A stretch of DNA of 64,000 bases. It comes from Carettochelys insculpta. Taxonomy: Eukaryota; Chordata; Testudines; Carettochelyidae. The position numbers and the translations under genes were made by a program. Position 1 is the stretch's first letter; each line of letters starts with the position of its first letter. The notes under the pieces are model-generated. The model was not told where the DNA came from, ran no database searches, and saw only the letters and a program-made list of their open reading frames with translations. This document shows positions 33,144-44,584 of this stretch, in pieces. The stretch is from positions 17,223,001-17,287,000 of the forward strand of contig NC_134160.1 in the NCBI RefSeq assembly GCF_033958435.1, read 5' to 3'.

Positions 33144-36100
33144 GTGAGGCCCCTCCGCGGCGCGGCCTCCCGGGCAAGCCGCTGGATTGCAGGGGTGCGC
33201 TGCGGCTGCAGGCAGCCCAGGCCGGGCAGATGCGCTGGCGGCTCCGGGGCCGAGTCCCCCGGCTAGACACGCCGCCTTCCCCCTGCGCGTGAAGCTGCAG
33301 CCCCCGGAGCCGATCCTCTTGCAGCCCGGGTAGAGACTCCTGCTCAGTCCGCGTCTTCCTGCTCGCCGCGGCGCTGTCCCTTGCGGTACCTTGGGAGACC
33401 GGGAGGCTCTTGCTTTTCTACCCCCTCCCCCCCGCCGTTGTCCACCCAGGATGTTGCTTCTTAGGGGACCAGCCTGCACCTCGCACCCTTCCCTGGCTTG
33501 GAGTGCAGTGTTGCTTGTGTGCACTAGCGACTCTGCAGGGCACCCACTTGAGTGCTTGGCACTGAGACCATGCACATGCAGCTGGCAGGCAGATCTTGAT
33601 AAGTAGCCAAGATAGATTAAATAAACAAATACGCAGCTCTGCAGCCATGTGGGCAAGGCGTGTGCAGGAAGATAGCCACCTCACTGTGTTTTTAGCTGTG
33701 GGCAAATAAATAAGCCATACACTTTGCCACTAAGTTACAGACGGGCAAGGACTGCAAGAGGAAACAAAAGGCGCCCTAGCTGTGCGACTTCGCCTTACAA
33801 CCCTGCCTTGCTCCAGGTTTTCTATTGAACTCCCCTGCTGAGTTATGCAAGTGTTTTTACAATTGTACTGTCTAATCAGCAAGGCTGCACCTACTGTAAA
33901 ACTGCCCTGGAAACTGAAATCAATTTAATGGCTGAAAGAGATGTTAATTGCAGCACTTACATACTGTTGGGCATTCTGTGGCTCTTAAACCTGTAGCCAG
34001 ACTGATGCTCATCTCTTCCCTCTGCCGCAGGTATGGCCCGTCCTCCCCTGGAGTCCCACCTAGCTGCAGCCAGCAGCAGGCACCCCAGGACAAAGAGATG
34101 TTCTTGCAACAGTTGGCTGGACAAGGAGTGCATTTATTTCTGTCACCTGGATATTATCTGGGTCAACACCCCAGGGTGAGCATGTGCACAGCTATTCTGC
34201 AGAATTTTGCTCACAGTTTATAAGTAAATGAATGATCAAAAAGCAGGGGTTCCTCTGGCTGGTGGTGGTTGTTGGCCCAGGTTAGGTGGTGAGTTTGGCA
34301 GAGAGTGCAGACCAGTTTCTGTGTGCCACTTGTTGTAGAAAACAGGGCAAATGAAAACATCAGAAAAAGACAACTCCTTATATCCCTAGGGATTACAGGT
34401 ACTTGCTTCATGTTGTCACCCAACAGAAGGGGAGAAAGCTCAGGAGGTTCACGCTATGTGACTGTAATTTTTCCTCATAGTATTTAACCTAAAAAAACCC
34501 AAACTCTTCAGTTTGCCACCAGAAAAGGAATAAACTGTGGCAATTCCTACTTGCCACAAACTTTTTTCACTTTTGCATCTGTTACTCTGGACACTCATTT
34601 TAAGAGGCCAGTATTTCTAATGGGTGGCTGGGAAGCAGAGCTCTCTGCACTTTTCAGACCTGTGGCTGTCTCCTTTAGATCCAGTCCAAACAGGTGTTCT
34701 AAGTCTGGCGGGGTGAAAGTAATTTAGCTTCTTCCAGGTGCTCTCCTATTGCAGACCAGGTCACGGCCAGCTCTTTCCATAACTCCTCGCTGGCATTTGC
34801 CACAGTTCAGCCAGTGCTTGCTGGAGCTGGGCACGTGCTTACATTCACCTCTGAGTTCAGGTGTGGTTATAATGGTGCCGACTAATGTGCAATCGTTAGT
34901 AACAACGTGCTCTGAAGGTAGTTGTAGTTTGTGCCATTTCCAGACTCTGGGAGGTGATGGGCAGATTGTGATCAAAGATGGAAAGGGAATGTGGGCCCAT
35001 GAAAAGACCTATAAAAATATGCTGGGGTCAGGAGAACCTGATAGTGCCCGAAGACGTGTTAACTGATAACATGCCCTGTGCATAAAATATTGTTTCATGT
35101 GTTCCAGGTTGGGGGGGGGAAGGGGAGGGTCTGCTTTGAGCCTTGTGCTGCAAACTGAGCTGTGGAAACTCAGGCTAGAGACCAATGTGTGGAAGGAAGC
35201 TGAGCTGCCTCTGCTGTTAAATAATCACAGCTGCATGTGACTGATCCCCTGTGTTTCTGAGCTGTTGCAAAGAGGATAAACTCCACTTGCAGTCCAGGGC
35301 TCACTGGCTCATGCTGGTCTAGGCTCCTGGTAAGGGTGGTGAGAAGAAAAGTGGTGGGTGGGAGATAAGAGCTGAATTTTATAGGCTTTAGAAAGTCACT
35401 GGTCTCTCTACCTTGTGTCTGCAAATGGATTTTTTTATCATGGCTTGGCCCCCTCCCAAGCCTGCCTTCTAAATCTGTCGGCTAATACAGTAGTTGCTCA
35501 TGTGATTTCTCTGGTTTTACAGACAAACTGCTCCCTATGGCTTGGGAAGCCCGCCCAGGCGTCGGAAGAGATCGCTGAACAGGTGTGAGTGCTCGCACTC
35601 AAAGGACAGTGTCTGTGCTGCCTTCTGCCTGGCAAAGCCTTGGTGAGCTCAGTGGGTTCCTGGGAAGGGCTGGAAAAGGGGGTGCTTTGGAAAGGAGTCC
35701 TTGGTGGCTGCCCTGTTCTCAGGCTGCAGCTGGAAGTTGTCTCGTGGCTTTCACATCCTCCCAGAGAAGTCATGGCACATACATGCTTCTGTTCGGGCAA
35801 TAGGCTCCTTACTGCTTGGTAGGAAACAATGTTATTTCAGTCGCTGTAGTGGAAGTGCTGGTTCATGCAGCGGTGGGCTGAGGGTGATTGCATGGAGAAA
35901 GGAGCCTCCCCCTCTTGGGGCCAGCAGCTTCCTTCTGCTGTAATTGCTGGGGAAGAGAATGAAAACCACTGCTGAAGGGGCAAAATTGCCTTACCTCTCG
36001 GTAGAGCCACATCTAGGTTTAAAAAGCAGCATGTTTTTCTGCTAGTTTCTCCTGGGGAAAGGCTAGATACCAGCATTCACTCACTCTCCCCTCAACTCTT

Positions 36101-37695
36101 CCTGCCCTGGTCTGAGCTGGCTTGGAAACTCCTGCTGTGTAAACACACAGGTCCTAGCAGCCAGTGTTCAGAACCCTAGAGCCTGCTGCAGGATGTGTGT
36201 GCTGTACTATAAGCCATCATGGGGGGCATAACTTGGGAACAGTGTAAGGATGAGTTTAAATTGCAGAGTGCTGGATCAGGCCACTATCCTTAATTTGCTA
36301 TTTAACAAATGCTCAGAAATAAAACTGTGTAAAAGCTTTCAGGGAGCTTAAGTGCAATCTGAAGGGAAAAGGAGTCTAATTTGACACAAAGATGCTGCTA
36401 GGAAAGCCTTCAACCTTCTCAGAGAGCAATGTGTGTAATATTCCACTCCATGTGTTATCCCCTGGCTGACAGCGAGGGCATGACAGGCTTGTGTTGTCTT
36501 GACTTTCAGGTACCCTGGGAACCTGAAGCTCCCACCGAGCCGTGGCGAATAGATGAAGTATCCCCACAGCAGTGACGTGAAGCAGCCACAGACTGCTCTT
36601 CTGAGATTTCAAGAGTAAGAATTCCATTTAAACTGGCTCTATATCTAAATCCACCAGGCCTACGTTGCCACCCTGTTTCCCACCAAGTAGTTGCCATTGT
36701 AAGCATGTGAAATCCCTCAGCTTAGAACCATAGGACTGGAAGAGTCCTCAGGGTCATCTAGTCCAACACCCTGCTCAAAGTGTGACCAATCCCAACTAAA
36801 TCATCCCAGCCAGGGCCTTCTCAAACCTAAACTCTCCAATGCATCCTCATGCTTTTTTTTATAATGGGGAGCCCAGAACTGGATACAATATTCCAGGTAT
36901 GACATCACCAGCGTTGAATAAAGGGGAATAGTCACTTCCCTCGATGTGCTGGCAGTGCTCCTACTAACGCACCCCAATATGCCTGTGGTTGCCTTGGTTA
37001 CAAAGGCACACTGTTGACTGTTGTCCAGCTTCTCATCCACTGTAATCCCCAGGTCCTTTCCTGCCGAACTGCTGCTTAGTCAGTCAGTCCCCAGCTGGTA
37101 GCAGTGCTGGGGATTCTTCTGTCCCAAGTGCAGGACTCTGCATATCTCCTTGTTGAACCTCATCAGATTTCAAGAGTGTAGCTTTTACTCAGATTTGTCT
37201 TCCCCATCAGGGAGCCTGAAGACTTCTAGTAATTCAGTGCTTGTAGAATTGGAGAGTAGAGCGGTGAAGCCCATGCTTCTGCTCACTGACGTAGTAGTGC
37301 GTGATTCTCAAAACTGTCCCGTCTTCTGCCATGCAAAATAACTTGGCAGACATCACGTAAATATCAAAGGGCGTTGGCTGTCACTAGATGTGAGAGAGGT
37401 CATCTATGCAACACTGAATGTTTTGGCTCTTCTGTTGGCAGGGACCTTGCTGTCTCTAACTCCTAGCTCCCTGGATGGAAGCACAGCTCTCAGAGGAAAG
37501 CTCAACCAGTGCCCTTACCTTGGAAGCAGAAGATATGAAACGGGTGAAAGTCCTGTGTCCTGGATTTTGGTGGATGCCACTGGCTTTTTGCCATGGAGGG
37601 CTAGAAGAGCAGAAGCCAAGGCCATGAAGGAAAAGCAGGAGCCGAAGGAAAAGCAGGAGAGGTGGAAGAAACTGAGGAGACAGCAGCCCTGCTGA
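33080..37695 (+). CDS. EDN2: Prepro-endothelin-2 (five exons, joined)
   Basis: Precursor of a secreted 21-residue vasoactive peptide acting on G-protein-coupled endothelin receptors. Exons: 33080-33143, 34031-34175, 35523-35642, 36510-36614 (or 36570-36614) and 37467-37695. All introns have GT-AG ends and phases agree. In order, the protein has a signal peptide, a propeptide ending RTKR, mature endothelin [14 protein letters not shown]..., the Trp-Val processing site followed by NTPG, a conserved TAPYGLGSP segment, a basic RRRKR site, the endothelin-like peptide [15 protein letters not shown] and a basic C-terminal tail. CSCxSWLDKEC fits ET-2: ET-1 has SLM and ET-3 has FTYK at that place. With the short exon 4 the product is about 200 residues, against 178 in human EDN2. 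With the long exon 4 a TAG stops it at 36550. Confidence 0.85.
34031..34175 (+). CDS. EDN2: EDN2 exon 2: mature endothelin
   Basis: The acceptor is TGCCGCAG|GT and the donor CCAGG|GTGAGC. It encodes the propeptide, the RTKR convertase site and the whole 21-residue hormone. The four cysteines at 1, 3, 11 and 15 and the C-terminal HLDIIW are intact. Trp-Val after it is the endothelin-converting-enzyme site. Relative to recalled human ET-2, position 4 is Asn for Ser and position 12 is Ile for Val. Confidence 0.95.
35523..35642 (+). CDS. EDN2: EDN2 exon 3: endothelin-like peptide
   Basis: The acceptor is GGTTTTACAG|A and the donor CCTTG|GTGAGC. It encodes [19 protein letters not shown] and then [15 protein letters not shown], which keeps the CxC-x7-C-x3-C cysteine spacing of the second, non-hormonal endothelin-like domain. 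RRRKR is a strong convertase site. Confidence 0.92.
36510..36614 (+). CDS. EDN2: EDN2 exon 4, with in-frame TAG or a short alternative
   Basis: The outer acceptor GACTTTCAG|G (36509/36510) and donor CAAGA|GTAAGA (36614/36615) give 105 bases, and the phase-2 frame from exon 3 hits TAG at 36550-36552. After it the same frame reads [15 protein letters not shown], which resembles the ADVFQ...LLQRLR segment of human EDN2, so the frame is the true one. A second acceptor TATCCCCACAG|C (36569/36570) is also phase-compatible and would start the exon after the TAG. Only transcript data can decide. Confidence 0.65.
36615..37466 (+). other. EDN2 last intron, containing a CR1 fragment
   Basis: The donor is GTAAGA, and the acceptor CTTGCTGTCTCTAACTCCTAG has a good pyrimidine tract. 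More than half of the intron is an inverted CR1 fragment at 36722-37172. A second acceptor-like TTCTGTTGGCAG at 37430-37441 would enter a frame that stops at 37464. Confidence 0.65.
36722..37172 (-). repeat. CR1 fragment with internal deletion
   Basis: It begins GAACCATAGGACTGGAAGAG (inverted 3' end) and includes minus-strand [18 protein letters not shown] and a [21 protein letters not shown] segment. It jumps from the 3' end into RT sequence, so part of the middle is missing. It is intronic in the EDN2-like gene. Confidence 0.85.
37467..37695 (+). CDS. EDN2: EDN2 exon 5: basic C-terminal tail
   Basis: In phase with exon 4, it reads through [17 protein letters not shown], then [17 protein letters not shown] and [12 protein letters not shown] before TGA. 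The last part resembles the human AKRQQEAMREP...RWRKR ending. It is roughly 45 residues longer than the human exon. An acceptor nearer the conserved part (for instance after GGAAGCAG near 37530) is also in phase, so the exact start is uncertain. Confidence 0.65.
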
Positions 37696-40600
37696 GTGAC
37701 CCAGCACTGCTTAGCCCTCCAGAGCCTGCAGTGAAAGGAAAACAGGATCGCCTCTTACGTCAGGGACACGTTGTGAGGTGTGATCTGGCTTGTTGGATAC
37801 AGGTGGGGTTTTATCAGTTGGATCCCGGCTAGATTCCACACTGGATTCTGACAAGTGGCCAGGACTGTTTCTGCAATCAGTGCACTTAGGTGTATCAAAA
37901 GCCATGTTCAATTCTGCACTTGGCAGCAGCTGGAAAAAAAAATCCTGTATCAGAATCCTGGTTTGCTGGGTCTTGAACTATTTGCAGTTCCCTGCAAACA
38001 TGGTTTGGCTGACCATCATAGACTGACTGGAGCTGTTGCCTTTGTGGGCCTGTCTTAGCACTTTTTCCTCTTTACTGTCCTGTCAAAGACAATCTGGTGC
38101 ACGTTACACTGGGATTCCCGTGGAACAAAGACCTGTGGGCCATGGTATAGCCAGTCTCTGGCTTCCTCTGACTTGCTTGAGGTCCATTCTGCATGCATGG
38201 CTCAAGTTTAGAGGGAGAATAGCGAGTTTAAATCAGAACCTGTTTTAAATCCAAGACCTACACATCTGGCTCTGCAGGAAGAGAATGGGGAAACTTGGGT
38301 AGAGCTGCATTTCCTTTACTGTCCCATCTGTTGCAGTTGGGAGTGTTGCAGGTCATGTGAGTGACATGGGGAGGGAGCCACTGAGAGCCCATTGGCTAGT
38401 CCCAACAAGTGAAATAGTGCAACTTACAAAGAGCAGGTTAGGACATTGTAATGAGGTTATTCGGAACTTAGCCCCCAGCTTGCTGAAAGCCGAACACTCC
38501 ATGGAAGGAGATGCTGGGGGCAGTGGAGAGAGGTAGTAGGGGCAGTAGCAAGCAAAGAGCTGCTTGCTGTGTGTCACTGAGTGACAGACTGAAAGGGACA
38601 AATGATACTGATACGGTCTGTGTGGGTCATGGGAAAGTAGATCTCCTGAACTTGGATACAGGGGATGTTAGCCAGGGGAGCAGCTGTGCTGGAATGAGGG
38701 GAAGTGAAAGCTCTTTGAGATGAGAGCACAGTCTCTGGCTGCATTTGGAACAGCTGTCATTGCCAGCTGGGCTGCTTTCAAGAGGTGTGGGCTTAGACAA
38801 ATACAGGATCGTGCTCACTTCTCGTCCTGGAGCATCCTAAGTCCACTGACCAGTGCTGGGTTCCTACTCCAGAAGATCCTCTTGCCAGACTGATGAAATG
38901 TCAAGGGCAGGTGGGGATGGACTCTGATTTCCCAGCATACAATTTCTGCTACCGAGCCTGGTCGGAAAAAGTCATGTAACTAGTGCAGATACACCAACCC
39001 TCTCAATCATTGCTGGAATAGCCATCCTGGCTGTGAATTTACTATTCCACACAGGCACTTATAAAGGCGGCTGGTGGACTGAACCATGTCCCTGTAAAAG
39101 TCTGGTTCCACTGGGCATGGAAAACACCACCTCAGTTTTAAGAACTAAAACAATGAGACCAGCTAATCCATGTATCACCTGGAGAACATTAGAGACAAAA
39201 GTCATCTGGTGTCTAGAGCTGGAGAGGACTTGGGGTGAGGGGATTTTTTTTTTTTCTTTTTAATTCTGAAGGTTGAAATAATCCTGAAAGGATTTGATAA
39301 ATTCCTGCTTATGAAAGGAAGACTTTGCACACTGTTTAATATTCTGAGTTATGTAATTTAAAATCAAACTATTAGTCTAAATTGCTCTGTGCTTCTATGT
39401 GTAGTGCCCCTTCTTGGAATCAAGTAATTTAAAGCTTCCCTAACTTTCAGTATATTTATTTTAATCTATTTTTAGACCATAATTTGCAAACATGTAAACT
39501 TTCATTTGTAATAAATGATGGCAAAAGGTGACATTTCTGATTTCTTCCTGCCTCCCCTTGATAGCTGGAGAAGTGTGGGAAGAGACATGGGGGTGTGTTG
39601 TGGGGAGGGGTGTGTGCATGCGTGTGAGGTGAGAACGCTGCTGAACTAATTTTTCCCAACATCTTGGAACAGAGAAGGATGAGACTGGACGTGGGCAGGG
39701 GCTAGTGGGTGAGCTTTACACTCACAAGAGGACAGGGACAGAGGTGGCCGTGTAGTCTGTATTCTAGCAAAACAAAGCAGGAGACGTAGCACTTTTTGTT
39801 GGTCTTTCAAGTGCTACGTGCCTGCTGGCTTGTTTGTTAAGAGGACTGAGAACAGATTTAATTTCAGGGTAGGCTGCATTTTAGCTGAGACATTAAAAGC
39901 TTGGGATGGTTCCAGTAGAACTGGCTTCTCCTCTGGCCTCTGTCAGGAGTGTAGTTGTGGATGAGATTTTACCAGTCCCACAACCATCAAAGTCTTTGCA
40001 GTGGGCTGTGTGCAACAGCCAGGATTGCTGGAGACAAGGCTCCAGACGCTGCTCTTACCGTGAACAGAACCTGGTGCCATAAATCGTCTTGAACAATGCT
40101 TTGAATGCAGAGGGGGTGTTAGCAAGACCAAAATAACAAACACTCTATCCTGTCACCTGTACACTTGCTTTCATTTGCTCAGAAATGAATCTTCGTCTGA
40201 AACTCAGGGCAGAGGGACGGCGGGTCACAAGTAAGAAAACATACTAAGGAGCATGTGAGAGTGCAAAACCCACCCCGAGTGGGCTTCTCCAGTCATTCAT
40301 TCAGCCTTCTGCCCAATGACCTTTAAGGAAACCAAGGCTGCCTTTCATGCTGTGCTGTGGCTGCCCCGTGTGTCGCTGGTGCCAGGGCTACTGAATGAGA
40401 AAGTTGATGTTTCCATGATTCCTACCCTTACTCCCTCAGGAATGATTTCCACATCCCTCTGAATGCGTTGGCAGTGTCAGCCGGCCCCTGCCTTCGGTTG
40501 TCCTTTTATTGTAGAAGATGTGTGATCATCAGCAGGCTGAGAATGGGAATGAAGCTGGCACTGCGCCGAGGAACCCAAAGTCCTGGTCAGTGTTGCTGGT

Positions 40601-41340
40601 AATAAAGGGAAGGGAGAGCAGCTCCACTCCTGGGAGTCTAGGTAGAAATATGCTCTAAGTCTGGGGAAGTTCTGATGCTGAACACATCCAATATTTCCAG
40701 CTGGACACCCAATGCCCTCAGCCACCATTACAAACCTTCAGCCAGCAGCACAACTGGGGCTGGATCTAATTACCATGAACATCTCCCAGTGATGTCAAAG
40801 GGCACTGGAGAAGACAAGGCTTTTGGTGGAATCCAGCTTCCTTCCTTTGGCTTCAGTGGGGCTACACCAATGTGCACTGGCTTAGAAACTGACCCTTTGT
40901 TTGTAGTTTGTACTAACGAGAGCTAAGGCAGAGCACCCAAAGAAGCGAGAGCTTAATATTTTAGGTAGGGGCAAAACCGAATACTAATTCCACTTAAACG
41001 TATGACATGTCAAAACAGATGAGGGCAGGTGGATCAAACAAAGAATATTTAAAAGTTCCATGCCCAAAAGAAATAGAACAAAATAACAAACTGTCAATAA
41101 GCAGAAAATCCCAGAAGAGCAGATGTCTTCCCCAGCCTTAGACTAATAAGTGTTTTTCATAATTAATGTCTTCTGTGCCTTAGGAATGCTCCTGCTCAGC
41201 TTGGGACTCCCCCGCCCCCTCAAGTGGGCGAGTCTGTAGAAGACTCATTCCTGATTAGCCTGCAGGAGTTGAGTAACCTTGTGCACTCAGACAGATTCTG
41301 ACACCCTTGTACATGTTGAATAAAACTTTATTTCACATTC
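37696..41340 (+). other. EDN2 3' region, UTR and downstream sequence
   Basis: No further coding exon is supported. Polyadenylation hexamers AATAAA lie at 39510-39515 and at 41319-41324. The second is followed by CTTTATTTCAC. Either could end the transcript, and the 3' UTR length cannot be told from sequence. Confidence 0.4.
39739..39835 (+). repeat. Short SINE copy
   Basis: The head GGTGGCCGTGTAGTCTGTATTCTAGCAAAACAAAGCAGG is followed by GTAGCACTTTTTGTTGGTCTTTCAAGTGCTACGTGCCTGC. The tail folds back on itself. It is a degraded member of the SINE set. Confidence 0.6.
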
Positions 41341-41461
41341 CCTTTGGTGGGTTATTTATGGAATGAGGAACTTACCAAGCATGAGTAAGGAGGGGAGACT
41401 GTAGCCCTCAGGGAACGAAACCAGATCATTTTATCTGGAAGCCATTCGCCACATCAGATCT

Positions 41462-41665
41462 ACATCGGTTCAAAGGCTGCAAGAGACCACAATGATGATC
41501 TAGTCTGACCTGTGTGATACAGGCTGTAGAACATGTGCCCCATAAGGCCTGTTTGAAGTACAACAGATCTTCTAGGAAAAGATCTCATCTCTAAATAAAA
41601 GTTGCCAGTGGTAAGCAAACCCACCTCAATCTGTGGCAAATTGTTCCAGGACCTGCAGTTATGTC
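41462..41665 (-). repeat. Old CR1-type 3' fragment
   Basis: GATGATCTAGTCTGACCTGTGTGATACAGGCTGTAGAAC and later CAATCTGTGGCAAATTGTTCCAGG match an older CR1 subfamily's inverted 3' region from recall. Confidence 0.65.
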
Positions 41666-42243
41666 CCTTCTGGGCCACACAGGAATTTTTTGGTGGTGTT
41701 TTTTTTTAAATGTGGAACTCCTTCCCCCACAGTGGGCCCTGCCCTTCTTCCCCTGTCCCTGGCTGTCCAGCAGTCCCTCTGCCACCCCTCCAACTATCCC
41801 TGTCACCCTACTTGCCCTCCAGACAGCCTGGTCCAGCCCCTCTCCCCCAGCATCCTCGCTGTCGTTGGCCATGCCTGTGCATACCCTGCTGCCATCCCCC
41901 ACCCGCTGTCCTGTGCACGGGGGTCCTGGCTGCCTCACACCTGGGGCTCTCCTAGCTGCCCTCAGCCCCACACATGCACTGGGGCTCTCCTAAGGGCAGG
42001 CAGTGCAGGGGATCAGTGTTCCTTCCAAGATTTTCCATCCTTGGATGGGATGAATTTTCTTTTGGGTGGGTTAAAATTTCTTATGTGAAACACCAATACT
42101 GAGATAGTGTGTGGATGTGCACCACCAGTCTGAAAAAAATGATATATTGCAAACAGTCCATAGGTGTGGAAAAAAACAATATTAAAACAAGGGACAAATC
42201 ACAAGGAGTGATGCTGCTTACAATATTTATTTAACATGACATC

Positions 42244-43587
42244 AATTAAAAAAATGAATGCTACTCTTAGCAACTTTTCTAGCAACTCAAGTAGCAAACA
42301 AACCAAAATGCACATTAGCCACACGCAGCTCAGCTTTAAGATGCTAAACAAATCTACAGGTCAATTAAAAATACTCCAGAAATTGTGGGCTGGCATGTGG
42401 GAGGCTCAGGGCAGTGGGCTGGGGATGTGAGGGTGCAGAAGAGAGGATTGGGGTATATGAGGTACACAGGGGATGGGATTGGCATGTGTAGGGGGTGCAG
42501 AAGTGAGGGTGGGGTGGTGGGGCTGTGGAGGTGCAGGAGTCAGGTTTGAGGTGCACCAGAGGTTCAGGGCAGGGGGGTCGCAATGTGTGGAGGTGCTGGA
42601 GATGTTGGGGGTTGAGGAATAAGGGTTGGAACATGTGAGGAGCCAAGAGCAAGGCATCAGGGTTCATAAGGTGCTTAGGACAGGGTGTTGGGGTGCGGGG
42701 GTACAAGGGGTAGGGTAGGGTACAGTGTGCTGGGAGGGCACTCTGGGGCTGGGTTATCTTACCTGGCCACTGGGGTCCAGACCTCTAGGGCCGGTCTTGC
42801 ATTGGAGGTTGCTCCAGTGTGCTGGGCATCCCCTGTTCACCTCCCACCGCATTGCCTGAACAGTTTTTCCATCCCACCCATCGTTAGGCCTGAAGATCCC
42901 CCCAGCCCACCCCGCTCAGCCCGAACACCCCCACCAGCCCAAGGATTTCCCCACCCCACCCCCACTCAAGCTGAGTCACCCCCACAAGGCCCCAGCATTT
43001 CCCCCCTCAGCCCAAACATCCGCTATGCTTGGCACAAACATCCCACTCCCCCTCAGCCCAAAGATTCCCTCACACACCCTTGGCCCAAGGACTCCACCCC
43101 ACCCCTGCTCAGCCTGAAGAGCCTCTCTCCACTCAGCCCTACCCCTCGTACCCCCCCCACCCCAACACCTTGCTCCTGGCCCCTCACATGTCCCAAACCT
43201 TACTCCTGAACCCCCAGCATCCTCAGCACCCAGCCCTAACTTCTGCACCCCCACACATTGCGAACCCCCTCCCCTGAACCTCTGGTGCACCTCAACCCTG
43301 ATTCCTGCACCTCCACAGCCCCACCACCCCACCCTAACTTCTGCACCCCTACACGTGCCAGTCCCATCCCCTGTCTACCTCATATAGCCCAACCCTGACT
43401 CCTGCACCCCACATCCCCAGCCCACTGCCCTGAGCCTCCCACACGCCAGCCCATAATTTCTGGAGTATTTTTAGTTGACCCATAGATTTGTTCAGCATCT
43501 TAAAGCAGAGCTGCATGTGGCTAATGTGCATTTTGGTTTGTTCACTACTTGAGTTGCTAAGAGTAGGGTTCATTTTCTTTTTAATTA
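42244..43587. repeat. Large foldback, arms about 450 bases
   Basis: The left arm (about 42244-42705) and the right arm (about 43148-43587) are reverse complements with moderate divergence. TGAATGCTACTCTTAGCAAC pairs with GTTGCTAAGAGTAGGGTTCA, and GAGGTGCACCAGAGGTTCAGG with CCTGAACCTCTGGTGCACCTC. The arms start AT-rich and become G-rich (left) or C-rich (right). The intervening 440 bases are C-rich. The many frames here reflect skewed composition. It is probably two head-to-head copies of one repeat. Confidence 0.75.
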
Positions 43588-44364
43588 CCTGGGATGGGAC
43601 GGCAGTTGGCAGCAGAAGCCACAGAGATCACCTCTCCCCTCTCTAGCACTCACCATGAGGTGTTCCACCTCAGGCCTCTCAGCCTGCCGCCCCTGACTTC
43701 TGCGGAGCTGGCAAGGAGGCCTCCAGTTGCCTGCAAAGAAGCAGGGCTCCGAGGACCCAGAGGATATGGTGAAGAGCTGTGTGGTGAGTATGGGGTGGGG
43801 GCAAGGGAGGCCATGGACAGGCAATCCCCTGTGGCTGCTGCTGCCGTCTGCGGCCCCCGTGCCCCAGGTAATCCCTGGCCAGGCTGGGTGGGGAGAGGGC
43901 CAGGGGTCAGAGTGAGGGTGGAGCAGGAAGAGGCAGGGTGGTGGCAGCCCACTGACGGGAGTGAACCCACCTGTTGCACACTCCCTGTGTGTGCGCTTTC
44001 CTTCTATGGTAACGATTATCATCTTATTGCCAGTGTGAATTTGTTCTGCTTCAGCTGCCGAGCAGTTGAAGGGCAGGTGTGAATCCCAAAAGACAGAAAA
44101 TTAGTTTCTGCAATTTGTACTTTTCTAGAACACTATAAAAAGTAATTTCCCCTCATTGGGACTCACACCTTCTCATCAGCGGCCATAGGATCACCTGTAC
44201 CCACGCTTGAAAAACTTTCAAGGTTCAAAAAAAAAATCTGTTGGTTTTGCCTGTGTTTGCCATAGTGGTGGCTGCTCCCACAGAGTACATACAATTAAAT
44301 AGAACAAGAAAGGCACCAAAGTGCACTTCCAGACAATGATATTCCCAGGTTTAAGGTAGCTAAA
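43588..44364. other. Unassigned sequence
   Basis: Frames overlap on both strands across 43.6-44.1 kb without recognisable domains. No gene is called. Confidence 0.35.
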
Positions 44365-44470
44365 TATTATCCCCATTTTACAGAGCTCATATGTTCAGGC
44401 ACAGGGGAGTTAGGTATCTACATATCTTAAAAAGTGTACCCCAGAGATATTAAGTGACTTGAGCAGATAC
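44365..44470 (-). repeat. Probable MIR remnant
   Basis: ATTATCCCCATTTTACAGAGC ... AGATATTAAGTGACTTGAGCAG resembles an inverted MIR core. Confidence 0.5.
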
Positions 44471-44584
44471 CTGCAACATTTGAGAGTCAGAAGAATTAAA
44501 AGACAAGCTCCAGAGGCAACTCAGCAAGGAATATAAGTTAACACAACTTATATCTTCTTTGCCCCTGCCACATGCACCAGGAAA

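Larger units (their letters stand above)
32595..33330. promoter_or_regulatory. CpG-rich promoter region of EDN2-like gene
   Basis: The stretch is strongly GC- and CpG-rich (many GCGC and CCGCC runs), in contrast to its surroundings, and is centred on the TATA box and first exon. A near-repeat of CCTGTGGCTCCCCTGGGCGC occurs at 32600 and 32642. Confidence 0.7.

Noticed and set aside
32204..33292. Long + strand frame of 362 codons across the EDN2 promoter
   Set aside because: GC-rich composition keeps all frames open. It runs through the TATA box and past the exon 1 donor. Only the 33080-33143 part is supported.
37390..37466. Upstream part of the open frame that contains EDN2 exon 5, starting at an ATG
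   Set aside because: Lies in the intron. The splice acceptor at 37466 fits the phase, and the ATG has no promoter.
43594..44082. Plus-strand frame of 162 codons
   Set aside because: No domain. The minus-strand frames over the same bases are equally long.
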